From NCBI RefSeq assembly GCF_014836645.1, contig NZ_JACSQM010000002.1, positions 1-64,000 on the forward strand: DNA of 64,000 bases, written 5' to 3'. This DNA comes from Fictibacillus norfolkensis (GTDB lineage Bacteria > Bacillota > Bacilli > Bacillales > Fictibacillaceae). Both the position numbers and the translations under genes were made by a program. Under the pieces are notes generated by a model, which was not told the origin of the DNA, did no database searches, and saw only the letters and a program-made list of their open reading frames with translations. Positions 32,281 through 40,199 of this stretch are shown piece by piece; the first letter of the stretch is position 1, and each line of letters begins with the position of its first letter.

Positions 32281-33060
32281 ATGGTCTATTGGATTCTTTT
32301 ACAAAAGAGCTTTATGCGTAACATGCAATACAAGGTGGCGCATCTCATCAATAATGCAGCGAGTGCAATCTTCGGATTTGTTTTTATCGCCATTTGGGTC
32401 GGTGTACTGCAAGGAAAAGAGAATGAAAGCCCCTACAGCGCCCTAGATATGACCTACTACATAGCAGCTGTACAATGTATCCTCTGGTTATCCGGATTCT
32501 TAACGGCAGGACTCAATATTCAAAACGGAGTAAGAAATGGTGCAATCTCTTTAGAACTCGCAAGACCAACAAATTATTTTCTCTATGTTACCTCTCAAGA
32601 AGTCGGACGATTATTGTATAACTTGTTCTTTCGCTCTCTTCCTATTGGGCTTGTTTTTTCCTTAACGGTAGGCTTTTATATACCTCAACACTTACCAACC
32701 TATTTTTTCTTATGTATTTCTATTCTATTTGCCATGATCATTTCTATTAACTTGCACTTCCTAGTAGGAATTAGTGCGTGTTGGACGACGGAGATCGACT
32801 GGGCGCATTTTGTAAATTTCACATTATTGGTTGGACTTGGAGGACAACTTGTACCTATCGATCTACTTCCAGCTCCCCTATCTTCTATCACACCATATTT
32901 ACCTTTTGCAGGAGCCATCTATTATCCTGTTATGATATTTCTAGAGAAAATTTCAAGTGAGGTTATTCTTATCCAGCTGATTTGGGTCGTGGTTTTAACA
33001 AGCTTCAATCTATGGCTAACTGAGAAGGCTCGCCATAAGTTAGAAATACAAGGAGGATAA
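32281..33060 (+). CDS. ABC-2 type permease, first of a pair
   Basis: A 259-residue membrane protein with six predicted helices, of the ABC-2 (DUF990-type) permease class found in pairs next to one ATPase. The N-terminus (LLQKSFMRNMQYKVAHLINN) is the usual amphipathic start. It probably forms a heterodimer with the next gene product. ATG at 32281 follows AAAGGGGGACTT. First gene of a three-gene exporter operon; spacing to the next gene is three bases. Confidence 0.88.
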   Translation: MVYWILLQKSFMRNMQYKVAHLINNAASAIFGFVFIAIWVGVLQGKENESPYSALDMTYYIAAVQCILWLSGFLTAGLNIQNGVRNGAISLELARPTNYFLYVTSQEVGRLLYNLFFRSLPIGLVFSLTVGFYIPQHLPTYFFLCISILFAMIISINLHFLVGISACWTTEIDWAHFVNFTLLVGLGGQLVPIDLLPAPLSSITPYLPFAGAIYYPVMIFLEKISSEVILIQLIWVVVLTSFNLWLTEKARHKLEIQGG

Positions 33061-33063
33061 GTA

Positions 33064-33849
33064 ATGAACCTTTATCTGAAACTATTATCAGGAAGTTTAC
33101 GCTCGCGTATGCAGTATAAGATGAACTTTCTTGTATCCTCCTTATCATACGGTTTGATCATGGCGGTGGACTTTGTGCTGCTCGCAGCCATCCTGCAGCG
33201 TTTTGACGATGTAAAAGGCTGGAATCTTTATGAAGTGGGACTGCTCTATGGAATTTCATCTGTTGCTATAACCCTGTACAGAGTATTTTGTGTAGAGGTA
33301 CATAATTTTGAACGATACATGGTCGAAGGTGAATTCGATAGTCTTCTCATCCGACCTGTCTCTCCGTTATCATTACTTTTAACAAAGAACTTAGACCTAT
33401 CCCGAATAGGAGGAACGATACAAGGCATCATAATCCTTGTTATTTCTATTATCGGCTTAAAACTTAATAACATTGAATTATTTCTTTTGTTAATTTATTT
33501 ACCGGTAACCATCGTTTCTGGAGTACTTATTTGTTTTTCACTTGGTCTAATAACGGCTACCATTGCCTTTTGGACACAAAGGATCAAAGATTTTCAAACC
33601 TTTACTCTGTATGCTCCTTTTAATGCAGCCAACTATCCGATGAACATCTATCCCGGATGGTTAAAAATCATTTTTTTCACCGTTATTCCAGTAGGATTCA
33701 TGAACTACACACCTATTCTGTTTCTATTAAACAAAGGCGGTGACCTTTGGAATCTAGCATTACCACCACTCGTTTCTATTATTTTTCTTTTCGTTGCGTT
33801 ACGATTCTGGAAGTTTGGCATCCGTCATTACCATAGTACAGGAAGTTGA
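33064..33849 (+). CDS. ABC-2 type permease, second of a pair
   Basis: A 261-residue six-helix permease related to the preceding one (LKLLSGSLRSRMQYKMNFLV at the start). The FEXLLIRPVSPL-like segment (FDSLLIRPVSPLSLLL, near 95) is typical of this family. It lies three bases after the first permease gene and 12 before the ATPase gene. Substrate unknown. Confidence 0.88.
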   Translation: MNLYLKLLSGSLRSRMQYKMNFLVSSLSYGLIMAVDFVLLAAILQRFDDVKGWNLYEVGLLYGISSVAITLYRVFCVEVHNFERYMVEGEFDSLLIRPVSPLSLLLTKNLDLSRIGGTIQGIIILVISIIGLKLNNIELFLLLIYLPVTIVSGVLICFSLGLITATIAFWTQRIKDFQTFTLYAPFNAANYPMNIYPGWLKIIFFTVIPVGFMNYTPILFLLNKGGDLWNLALPPLVSIIFLFVALRFWKFGIRHYHSTGS

Positions 33850-33861
33850 GGAGGGCTATAT

Positions 33862-34830
33862 ATGATTCAAGCTCAGCAATTAAATAAACACTTTAAGATT
33901 TATGAAACAAAGAAAGGCTTTATCGGGTCGTTCGCTTCTCTTCTTTCTACAAAGCATCATGTGGTAAAAGCTGTAGATGATATTTCTTTTTCTGTTGAAG
34001 AGGGTGAATTCGTAGGTTACATCGGGCCGAACGGAGCTGGAAAATCCACTACGATTAAAATGTTATCAGGCATTCTTCATCTAACTAGCGGTGAAATCAA
34101 AGTGGGCGGATTAAGCCCACAGAAAAAAAGAAAAGAAGTTGCCAAAAAAATCGGCATTGTATTTGGACAACGTACACAACTATGGTGGGATCTCCCGTTA
34201 CGTGATTCTTTTGATATTTTAAAAGAAATGTATAAAGTACCTGACGAAAAATATCGCCAGTTTTTAAAGCTTTATGATGATATGCTTCAGATTGGAAAGT
34301 TTATGGATACACCTGTCCGAAAACTATCTCTAGGGCAACGTATGCGCGGGGACCTTGCGGCAGCCATGATCCATAACCCTGACATCCTTTTCTTAGATGA
34401 ACCTACGATTGGATTAGATGTTAATGCCAAAACAAGTATACGAGCCTTTTTAAAGGAACTAAACCAAAACGAGAAGAAGACCATCCTGTTAACCACACAT
34501 GATATGGATGATATTGAACTGTTATGCAGCCGCGTGATTGTGATCAATCACGGACAAATTGTTTTAGATGGCACGCTGGAAGATTTGCGTAAGAATATTG
34601 GATTGCCAAGCGTTATGGAGATTCAGTATCGTGTAAAACCAACCACGACTGACATTCGATTAGAAGGAATTGAAAGAATGACGTGGGAAGATGAAAAGTT
34701 AGTTATAGATTATGATCGCTCTCTTCTCTCTTCACCTCTATTACTTCAAAAAGTCACACAATGGGGCGAACCGGTTGATATTCAGATGAAAGAACCGGAT
34801 ATTGAGCAAGTTATTCAGAAGATCTATTAA
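33862..34830 (+). CDS. ABC exporter ATP-binding protein
   Basis: A 322-residue ABC ATPase of the drug/lipid exporter class. Walker A GPNGAGKST (about 54-62), Q-loop in IVFGQRTQLWWDLP, signature LSLGQRMRGD (about 155) and Walker B ILFLDEPTIGLD, then TTHDMDD. The QRTQLWWDLP segment is typical of the ATPases that go with paired DUF990-type permeases. A C-terminal domain of about 80 residues follows. Last gene of the operon. Confidence 0.9.
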   Translation: MIQAQQLNKHFKIYETKKGFIGSFASLLSTKHHVVKAVDDISFSVEEGEFVGYIGPNGAGKSTTIKMLSGILHLTSGEIKVGGLSPQKKRKEVAKKIGIVFGQRTQLWWDLPLRDSFDILKEMYKVPDEKYRQFLKLYDDMLQIGKFMDTPVRKLSLGQRMRGDLAAAMIHNPDILFLDEPTIGLDVNAKTSIRAFLKELNQNEKKTILLTTHDMDDIELLCSRVIVINHGQIVLDGTLEDLRKNIGLPSVMEIQYRVKPTTTDIRLEGIERMTWEDEKLVIDYDRSLLSSPLLLQKVTQWGEPVDIQMKEPDIEQVIQKIY

Positions 34831-34838
34831 ATGAAAAA

Positions 34839-34890
34839 AAGCTTGTGATAGAGGTCTGTTCCGTGACTTCTATCGCAAGCTTCGTTTTTA
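34839..34890 (+). terminator. Terminator of the ABC-2 exporter operon
   Basis: A long stem (AAGCTTGTGATAGA with TCTATCGCAAGCTT, one G-U pair) and T run follow the ATPase gene. Confidence 0.85.
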
Positions 34891-34916
34891 TGTGTATGCC
34901 ACTGTGAGTGGATTTT

Positions 34917-35774
34917 TTAATCTGCCAGCCAATTTCTTAAGTTATCTAGTTGGTTCAGGGCATCTTCTCTTCCTTGTTCGTACAGAACTCCGAGTCGTTT
35001 CGGATCACGTTCTATTCTTTTTACTATCATCTTCTCCATGGGACGAAGTACGAATAAATTTCCGCGTTTCTCTTCTTTTTCTATAAAATCAAGCGTCTCA
35101 TTATACTTGATGTAGCGTCCGCGTAAACTTTCGTCGAGACCTGTGTATTCAGGATAGAACCTTTTCGTTACCCACGTCATTTTAGGCTTTTTCTTGCGAT
35201 ACCCCTCGTTTTGAGTCAGGACAACAACTCCTTTTTGGACGCCATCTTTCAAAGCTTTATGAACAGGTATAGGATCCGCAATCCCTCCATCCATCATCTG
35301 ACCTCCTGCAAGCTCGACTACTGGTGCGATAAAAGGAATGGATGATGATGCACGTAAAACATTTGAGATCTCCATCTCTTCGTAATCTTCTTTATTTAAA
35401 TAAACGGGTTGGCCGGTTCTTACGTCTGTTACAACGACTACAAATCTTTCTTTCGATTGTTTAAATGTAGCGTAATCGAAGGGAACTAGTCGATTTGGAA
35501 GTTCGTCAAATATAAAGTCCATGCCGAACAACCCTTTCTTCTTAAATAACCAGTTCTTATATGATATATATTCAGGATGAGAGCTATATTCTAGATTCAC
35601 CGTGCGATTTCTTCCGTGCTGACGTGATAGGTATGATACAGCATTACAAGCTCCAGCAGATGCCCCGATCACATACGGAAAATAAAGATCGTTCTCCATA
35701 AAAACATCCAGTACTCCTGCTGTATAAACACCGCGCATTCCGCCACCTTCAAGAATAAGTCCAGAGTTCTCCAA
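34917..35774 (-). CDS. Patatin-like phospholipase
   Basis: A 285-residue cytoplasmic serine hydrolase of the patatin family. The oxyanion motif LEGGGMRG is at residues 9-16, the nucleophile is in GASAG (about 40-44) and the catalytic Asp in MMDGGIADP (about 163). It is similar in size and motifs to E. coli YjjU. TTG at 35774 is eight bases from AGGTGG and gives MENSGLILEGGG, the family's usual N-terminus; the GTG at 35786 overlaps the site. Acyl hydrolase activity is expected; substrate unknown. Confidence 0.88.
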   Translation of the reverse strand: MENSGLILEGGGMRGVYTAGVLDVFMENDLYFPYVIGASAGACNAVSYLSRQHGRNRTVNLEYSSHPEYISYKNWLFKKKGLFGMDFIFDELPNRLVPFDYATFKQSKERFVVVVTDVRTGQPVYLNKEDYEEMEISNVLRASSSIPFIAPVVELAGGQMMDGGIADPIPVHKALKDGVQKGVVVLTQNEGYRKKKPKMTWVTKRFYPEYTGLDESLRGRYIKYNETLDFIEKEEKRGNLFVLRPMEKMIVKRIERDPKRLGVLYEQGREDALNQLDNLRNWLAD

Positions 35775-35933
35775 ATTTGGCACCACCTATTGTTAACTAC
35801 ATTTATTATTTATGCTTTTAATTATATGAATAAATGACGTCTTAAATCCAGTAAAGTGATTAAAAAGATAGAAAAAAGCTTACGTGAATTTCATTGTTAT
35901 GTCTAGACTATCATTCCATTGAAATCCTACTAT

Positions 35934-35979
35934 TAAAAAAAACAGCATCTCTTTGAATTTCTTCCCTTGAGATGCCGTT
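35934..35979 (-). terminator. Terminator of the SH3b amidase gene
   Basis: Stem AACGGCATCTC with GAGATGCTGTT (one mismatch) and a long T run on the minus strand. Confidence 0.8.
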
Positions 35980-35987
35980 ACTATTGT

Positions 35988-37586
35988 TTATTGAAAATAT
36001 TGAGCCAAGCCTGCTGTAATACCAGTTGCGGCTTTTGTTTGAAAGGAATTACTCTTTATCGTCACCTCATCAAACGGATTGGATAAAAAGCCAAGCTCTA
36101 CTAATACTGCTGGTTGCTTGTTCTCACGTAGAACGTGAAAGTTTCCATACCTTACATTACCACTTTTTAACCCTGTATTAGCTTGAATCAATCCCGCGTT
36201 TACGGAGTTTGCCAATTTCAGATCCTTTTGTCCGTAGTAAAAGGTTAAGAGTCCTGAAGCACTTTTATTGGAAGCTGAATTATAATGCAAACTTACGAAC
36301 GCATCAGCAAAATGATAGTGACTGATCTCCACTCGTTTATTAAGAGAGATGTACGTATTATCACTTCGAGTTAAGATTACTTTTGCACCTGCATTACTAA
36401 GCTGTGTGGCTAATAATCTCGCACTCATCAACGTCATAGCCGCTTCTTGTGTACCCGATGATCTACCAGAAGCACCTGGATCATTCCCGCCATGCCCAGG
36501 ATCCACTACGATTCTTTTTCCCTTTAATCCCCCTAAGGCTGGTTTAGAAGTTGAAGGACTGTTTGAAGAAGGTGACTGTTGTAAAGCAACGAGCCATCCA
36601 GCTACCCAAGCACTTTTACCGTTTGGCAGCTTAATTTGTACCCAGTCGTTCTTCGATTGAAGAAATGCGAATTCGTCTCCTTGATTTGCATGACCTACTA
36701 TTAAGTAAGCAGTAGAAGGACCTTGCCTAACATTTACGCCATCTGACATGATGACAACCTTTTTGGCTATTGAAGAAGGTGGAGCAACAGGAGGTTTCGT
36801 TGCAGGCTTAGGATTTGTTGCAACTAAAGACCCTCCTGTTTGTATCGATATGTATTGACTAGAAACCCAACCCTTTTTTCCATCCGAAGTTTGAATGTAA
36901 ACCCAACTTCCTGACTCTGACAAAATTTGTACCGCCGTATCAAATTTCAATGAACCAATGATCGGTGAAGAGAGATTTCCAGCAGATCGAAAGTTTAAAT
37001 ACGTTGCTGTTACTCTTCCCCACTTTCCGCTATTTACAGGTTTGGTTGCAGAAGGCTTAGTATTTGTCGGAGATGTACCTGTTTGGTTCAAAAGATAAGC
37101 ATTGCTTACCCATCCTTTAATAGATCCATATGTTATTGAAGACCAATTACCTTCTTCTTTAACGATAGAAACGATGCTCCCATTCTTAAGTGAACCTACT
37201 GATTTATACTGTGTTCCTGCACCATTTCGGACGTTTAGGGAAGTTGCTGTTACTTTTGCAGTTTTCTTCGTTTTTGTTACCTTTTGAGATGGTGTAGAGG
37301 AACTCGTTGTACCATTCGATACTAAGTATGCTGAACTAACCCACGCGTTTCTATCATTAAAAGATATGTTAGCCCAACCTTTTTCGATCTTGATTACAGT
37401 AACGATTGATCCCTTTTTTACTGATCCAATCTGTTTAGATGATGAGGAAGGTTCAGTGCGTACATTTAAGCTTGTTGCGTTCACTGTTGCGGTGTTGGTT
37501 GCTGCCGAGGCAGTACTAAGTGGAAAGCCCGCGATTAAAAGGACAACGATCAGAAAGAAGCACATCACCTTAACATTCGATCTCAC
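35988..37586 (-). CDS. N-acetylmuramoyl-L-alanine amidase with four SH3b domains
   Basis: A secreted cell-wall hydrolase of about 532 residues. After the signal peptide (ASA cleavage near residue 30) come four bacterial SH3 repeats with the pattern VNVRTEPSSSSKQIGSVKKG (about 33-97, 112-172, 190-250 and 280-340), separated by Ser/Thr/Pro linkers, which bind the wall. The C-terminal Amidase_3 domain has the zinc ligands in VDPGHGGNDPG and SLHYNSA, a Glu in TQEAAM and the catalytic Glu in VELGFLSN. GTG at 37586 is nine bases from AGGAG; the TTG at 37595 touches it. Confidence 0.92.
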   Translation of the reverse strand: MRSNVKVMCFFLIVVLLIAGFPLSTASAATNTATVNATSLNVRTEPSSSSKQIGSVKKGSIVTVIKIEKGWANISFNDRNAWVSSAYLVSNGTTSSSTPSQKVTKTKKTAKVTATSLNVRNGAGTQYKSVGSLKNGSIVSIVKEEGNWSSITYGSIKGWVSNAYLLNQTGTSPTNTKPSATKPVNSGKWGRVTATYLNFRSAGNLSSPIIGSLKFDTAVQILSESGSWVYIQTSDGKKGWVSSQYISIQTGGSLVATNPKPATKPPVAPPSSIAKKVVIMSDGVNVRQGPSTAYLIVGHANQGDEFAFLQSKNDWVQIKLPNGKSAWVAGWLVALQQSPSSNSPSTSKPALGGLKGKRIVVDPGHGGNDPGASGRSSGTQEAAMTLMSARLLATQLSNAGAKVILTRSDNTYISLNKRVEISHYHFADAFVSLHYNSASNKSASGLLTFYYGQKDLKLANSVNAGLIQANTGLKSGNVRYGNFHVLRENKQPAVLVELGFLSNPFDEVTIKSNSFQTKAATGITAGLAQYFQ

Positions 37587-37682
37587 ACGTTTCAACTCCT
37601 ATTGAAATTATCTTTACTAGCTGTACGTGTTATATCGTCATTTAAGAGGCATCCTTGACCCTTTTCACTGCGTTTTAAGAAC

Positions 37683-37715
37683 AAAAAACACCCTAGCTGT
37701 AATCACTAGAGTGTT
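37683..37715 (-). terminator. Terminator of the HAD phosphatase gene
   Basis: Stem AACACTCTAG with CTAGGGTGTT (one mismatch) and a T run on the minus strand. Confidence 0.8.
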
Positions 37716-37720
37716 ACTTA

Positions 37721-38497
37721 TTAAATCAATCCAAAATGCTTCAATCCATGATAGATGCCGTCTTCATCAACTGATTTTGTTACGAAGTCAGCTGCGTCTT
37801 TTGCTTCTTTTAAACCATTGCCCATAGCGATTCCTGTTCCTGCTGCTGTAAGCATCTCGATATCATTTAACGCATCACCGAACGCGTATACGTTTTCGGG
37901 TTTCATGTTCATCTCTTTCATGAATGCCTGAATTCCTTTTGCTTTTGAACCACCCGTTGGCAAAATGTCTAACGCATTTTCATGCCAGCGTATAAAATCG
38001 AACGTGCCTTTGTATCCATCTCGATAAACATGTTCGTGCTGTTCCTGGCAGAATAATAAAACTTGATAAACTTCATTTTCTTTATAGAATCCTGGGTGGA
38101 AAACGGGATAACTCGGCATGAGATTAAACGTACAGTTCTTAATGATCTCATGATTATCCGCATTACTTGTCGCTCTTTCATGATCAAGATAGACAAGAGG
38201 GTGACCTGCCTTCTCTGCTTCTTCTTCAATGTTAAGGATCGCTTCTCTAGATAACGGCGTCTTGTGGATTACTTCATCTTTAAAAACAACATAAGATCCG
38301 TTAAAACTTACAAACGAATCAACCTCTAATTCCTCACGAATCGGTTCAAACATGAACGGGCCACGTCCAGTAGCAATTGCTACATGTACGCCGTTCTTTT
38401 TCAACTGAATGATACTTTCTTTCGTGCTGTCAGGTATTTTTTTCTCATCATTTACTAGCGTTCCATCTATATCGAAAAATACTATTTTGTCATTCAT
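37721..38497 (-). CDS. Cof-type HAD-superfamily phosphatase
   Basis: A 258-residue haloacid-dehalogenase hydrolase of the Cof/IIB subfamily. Motif I is FFDIDGTLVND (residues 6-16), motif II ATGRG, motif III the Lys in GGSKAKGIQ, and motif IV AFGDALNDIEML (about 205). The cap domain lies between motifs II and III. Such enzymes remove phosphate from small sugar phosphates or coenzyme precursors; the substrate is not fixed by sequence. ATG at 38497 is nine bases from AGGAG. Confidence 0.9.
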   Translation of the reverse strand: MNDKIVFFDIDGTLVNDEKKIPDSTKESIIQLKKNGVHVAIATGRGPFMFEPIREELEVDSFVSFNGSYVVFKDEVIHKTPLSREAILNIEEEAEKAGHPLVYLDHERATSNADNHEIIKNCTFNLMPSYPVFHPGFYKENEVYQVLLFCQEQHEHVYRDGYKGTFDFIRWHENALDILPTGGSKAKGIQAFMKEMNMKPENVYAFGDALNDIEMLTAAGTGIAMGNGLKEAKDAADFVTKSVDEDGIYHGLKHFGLI

Positions 38498-38575
38498 ATG
38501 CATCGTCTCCTGTTGAAAGTTCTTCCCTACAATAGTGGTACGATTCTGTATAAATGTCAAATCATGCGTTTTGCT

Positions 38576-39511
38576 TTACTTTTTTATTGATTGACTCACT
38601 TGTATGAGTCCCTTTTCTGGCATAGATAGCAAGAATACTGTTAAAATAATGAGCATACCACCAGCTGTTTGGTAACTCCCAAACGCAGTACCTAGCCAAA
38701 TGACAGATACTAGCGTCGCCACTAAAGGTTCGGCACTTCCAAGTAAGCTCGTTTCTGTTGAGCTTATATACTTTAAGCTGTCTAAGTAGAGATAAAAAGG
38801 CAATAGTGTTCCGAATACAACAACAAATGATAGCATCCCAAATAGTGAGAACGACCAATCGATTGCATTTGCCTGCCACGGCTGAGTAAAAATGGAAACC
38901 GCAGATCCACCAAGCAACATAGCCCAACCTACGATCGTAGCAGATGCATACCGCTTTAGCAGTCTCACAGGATAGACGGTATACACAGCTACTGAAATAC
39001 CTGAGAGAACTCCCCAGAATATAGCTTTTTCGGAAACCGTTATCTCTTGCAAACTTCCATTTGTTAAGAGCAAGAACGTTCCTGAAAGCGCCATTAGTAC
39101 CGCGATCCATTCTTTTCGTTTTGGCCATTTCAAGAATTTTAACGCAAAGTAAACCGTAATAAAGACCGGGCCTAAAAACTGAAGCAGTGTTGCTGTTGGT
39201 GCATTCCCCGCTTCTATACTCAAAAAGAACGTGAGCTGTGCTCCAAGCATGCCCGTTAAAGAAAATACGATCAAATCCAATCTGTCTCTTTTATTTCTCC
39301 AAACTTCAAATATATTGTGATGAAAAGAAATAAGAAATAACAGCAGCGCTCCAGCCATCACCATGCGGACAGATACTAACCATGTGGCAGTCATTGCTGA
39401 ATGTGAAAAGATCCATTCTGCCGCATTTCCTGAAAATCCCCATAGTGAAGCACCTGCTAATGCAAGTCCTATACCTTTCCACCGGAAAGTTTCATTTTGA
39501 TTCTCCATCAT
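38576..39511 (-). CDS. EamA-family (DMT) transporter
   Basis: An integral membrane protein of 311 residues with ten helices arranged as two EamA repeats (about 10-140 and 155-295). The repeat signatures GNAAEWIFSHSAMTATWL and the YLDSLKYISSTETSLLGSAEPLVA-type segment (LKYISSTETSLLGSAEPL) are those of the drug/metabolite exporters. Substrate unknown. ATG at 39511 (or 39508) follows GGGAAGAGGG. A 188-codon frame on the same strand inside this gene is a shadow. Confidence 0.88.
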   Translation of the reverse strand: MMENQNETFRWKGIGLALAGASLWGFSGNAAEWIFSHSAMTATWLVSVRMVMAGALLLFLISFHHNIFEVWRNKRDRLDLIVFSLTGMLGAQLTFFLSIEAGNAPTATLLQFLGPVFITVYFALKFLKWPKRKEWIAVLMALSGTFLLLTNGSLQEITVSEKAIFWGVLSGISVAVYTVYPVRLLKRYASATIVGWAMLLGGSAVSIFTQPWQANAIDWSFSLFGMLSFVVVFGTLLPFYLYLDSLKYISSTETSLLGSAEPLVATLVSVIWLGTAFGSYQTAGGMLIILTVFLLSMPEKGLIQVSQSIKK

Positions 39512-39731
39512 ACACCCTCTTCCCAATTACAATGTTCTTAAGAAAGATTCACAGATTTACTCAATGCTTCTTCAATTCCTCATAAACGTGCATCCTTCAT
39601 TCATTATAGAACGAATCAGTGAAAATCAAATACATTTTCTTTATTCTAATTTCTACAAAATTAGTTTGCTATGTAGGTATCACATAGAATTCAAAAACTA
39701 GTCTAGTTTCAGCAAAAGTCTTAACAACAGA

Positions 39732-39763
39732 AAGCACTGAGCGATAGAAACCGCTCAGTGCTT
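39732..39763. repeat. Strong isolated hairpin
   Basis: A perfect 12-bp inverted repeat (AAGCACTGAGCG and complement) around an eight-base loop. No T run follows on the plus strand and only a broken one on the minus strand. No gene ends here on either strand, so its purpose is unclear. Confidence 0.6.
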
Positions 39764-39888
39764 ATCTAGAAAATAAAAATAGGGGGATGATGTATCATAC
39801 GAAATTTAAGGGTTTTGGTGTCGGTTAAGGCAAAAATATGCGAATACCTATTACATTCACCACCCTAGAAAAAACTTTTTCCATATGT

Positions 39889-39917
39889 GCATAAATTTGT
39901 TAAATATATACAAACTA
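39889..39917 (+). promoter_or_regulatory. SigG-type promoter of the SASP gene
   Basis: GCATA, a 17-base spacer and CAAACTA match the forespore SigG consensus (GHATR, CATnHTA) with one mismatch. The -10 ends 22 bases before the SASP start codon, as expected for a forespore gene. Confidence 0.75.
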
Positions 39918-39939
39918 GTAGTACAAGGAGGTGATACAT

Positions 39940-40146
39940 ATGGCACGTAACAATAACTCTAACGAATTAGTAGTAGCTGGAGCACAAGCAGCTTTGGATC
40001 AAATGAAGTATGAAATCGCTTCTGAGTTTGGTGTTCAACTAGGACCAGACACAACATCCCGTGCGAATGGATCTGTTGGTGGTGAAATCACTAAACGTCT
40101 TGTTCAAATGGCAGAACAACAACTAGGTGGCGGATACCGTCGTTAA
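39940..40146 (+). CDS. Alpha/beta-type small acid-soluble spore protein
   Basis: A 68-residue SASP that coats and protects spore DNA and is degraded at germination. The germination-protease site is visible as YEIASEFGV (about residues 26-34). The second conserved block [15 protein letters not shown] is near the C-terminus, and the N-terminal Asn-rich stretch is typical. ATG at 39940 is the start behind the strong AAGGAGGTGATACAT; the upstream in-frame ATG at 39931 overlaps that site. It has a SigG-type promoter and its own terminator. Confidence 0.96.
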   Translation: MARNNNSNELVVAGAQAALDQMKYEIASEFGVQLGPDTTSRANGSVGGEITKRLVQMAEQQLGGGYRR

Positions 40147-40159
40147 ACTGCAGTTCACA

Positions 40160-40194
40160 TGAAAAAGTCATCCACAACATGCGGATGACTTTTA
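40160..40194. terminator. Bidirectional terminator after the SASP gene
   Basis: An 11-bp perfect stem (AAAAGTCATCC and complement) with T-rich ends on both strands, between the SASP gene and the convergent nuclease gene. Confidence 0.87.
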
Positions 40195-40199
40195 TTTAT

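Larger units (their letters stand above)
39512..39939. other. Divergent intergenic region with hairpin and forespore promoter
   Basis: This 428-base gap holds a strong hairpin (39732-39763) and the SigG-type promoter of the SASP gene (39889-39917). A 13-codon frame at about 39790-39830 has an AGGGGG in front but is too short to call. Nothing else is supported. Confidence 0.6.

Noticed and set aside
38562..39128. A 188-codon minus-strand frame inside the DMT transporter gene
   Set aside because: It lies in another frame of a clear ten-helix transporter, has no start site, and its composition is atypical.
39787..39832. A 13-codon ORF with AGGGGG upstream of the SASP promoter
   Set aside because: Too short to support and without a terminator or recognisable sequence.
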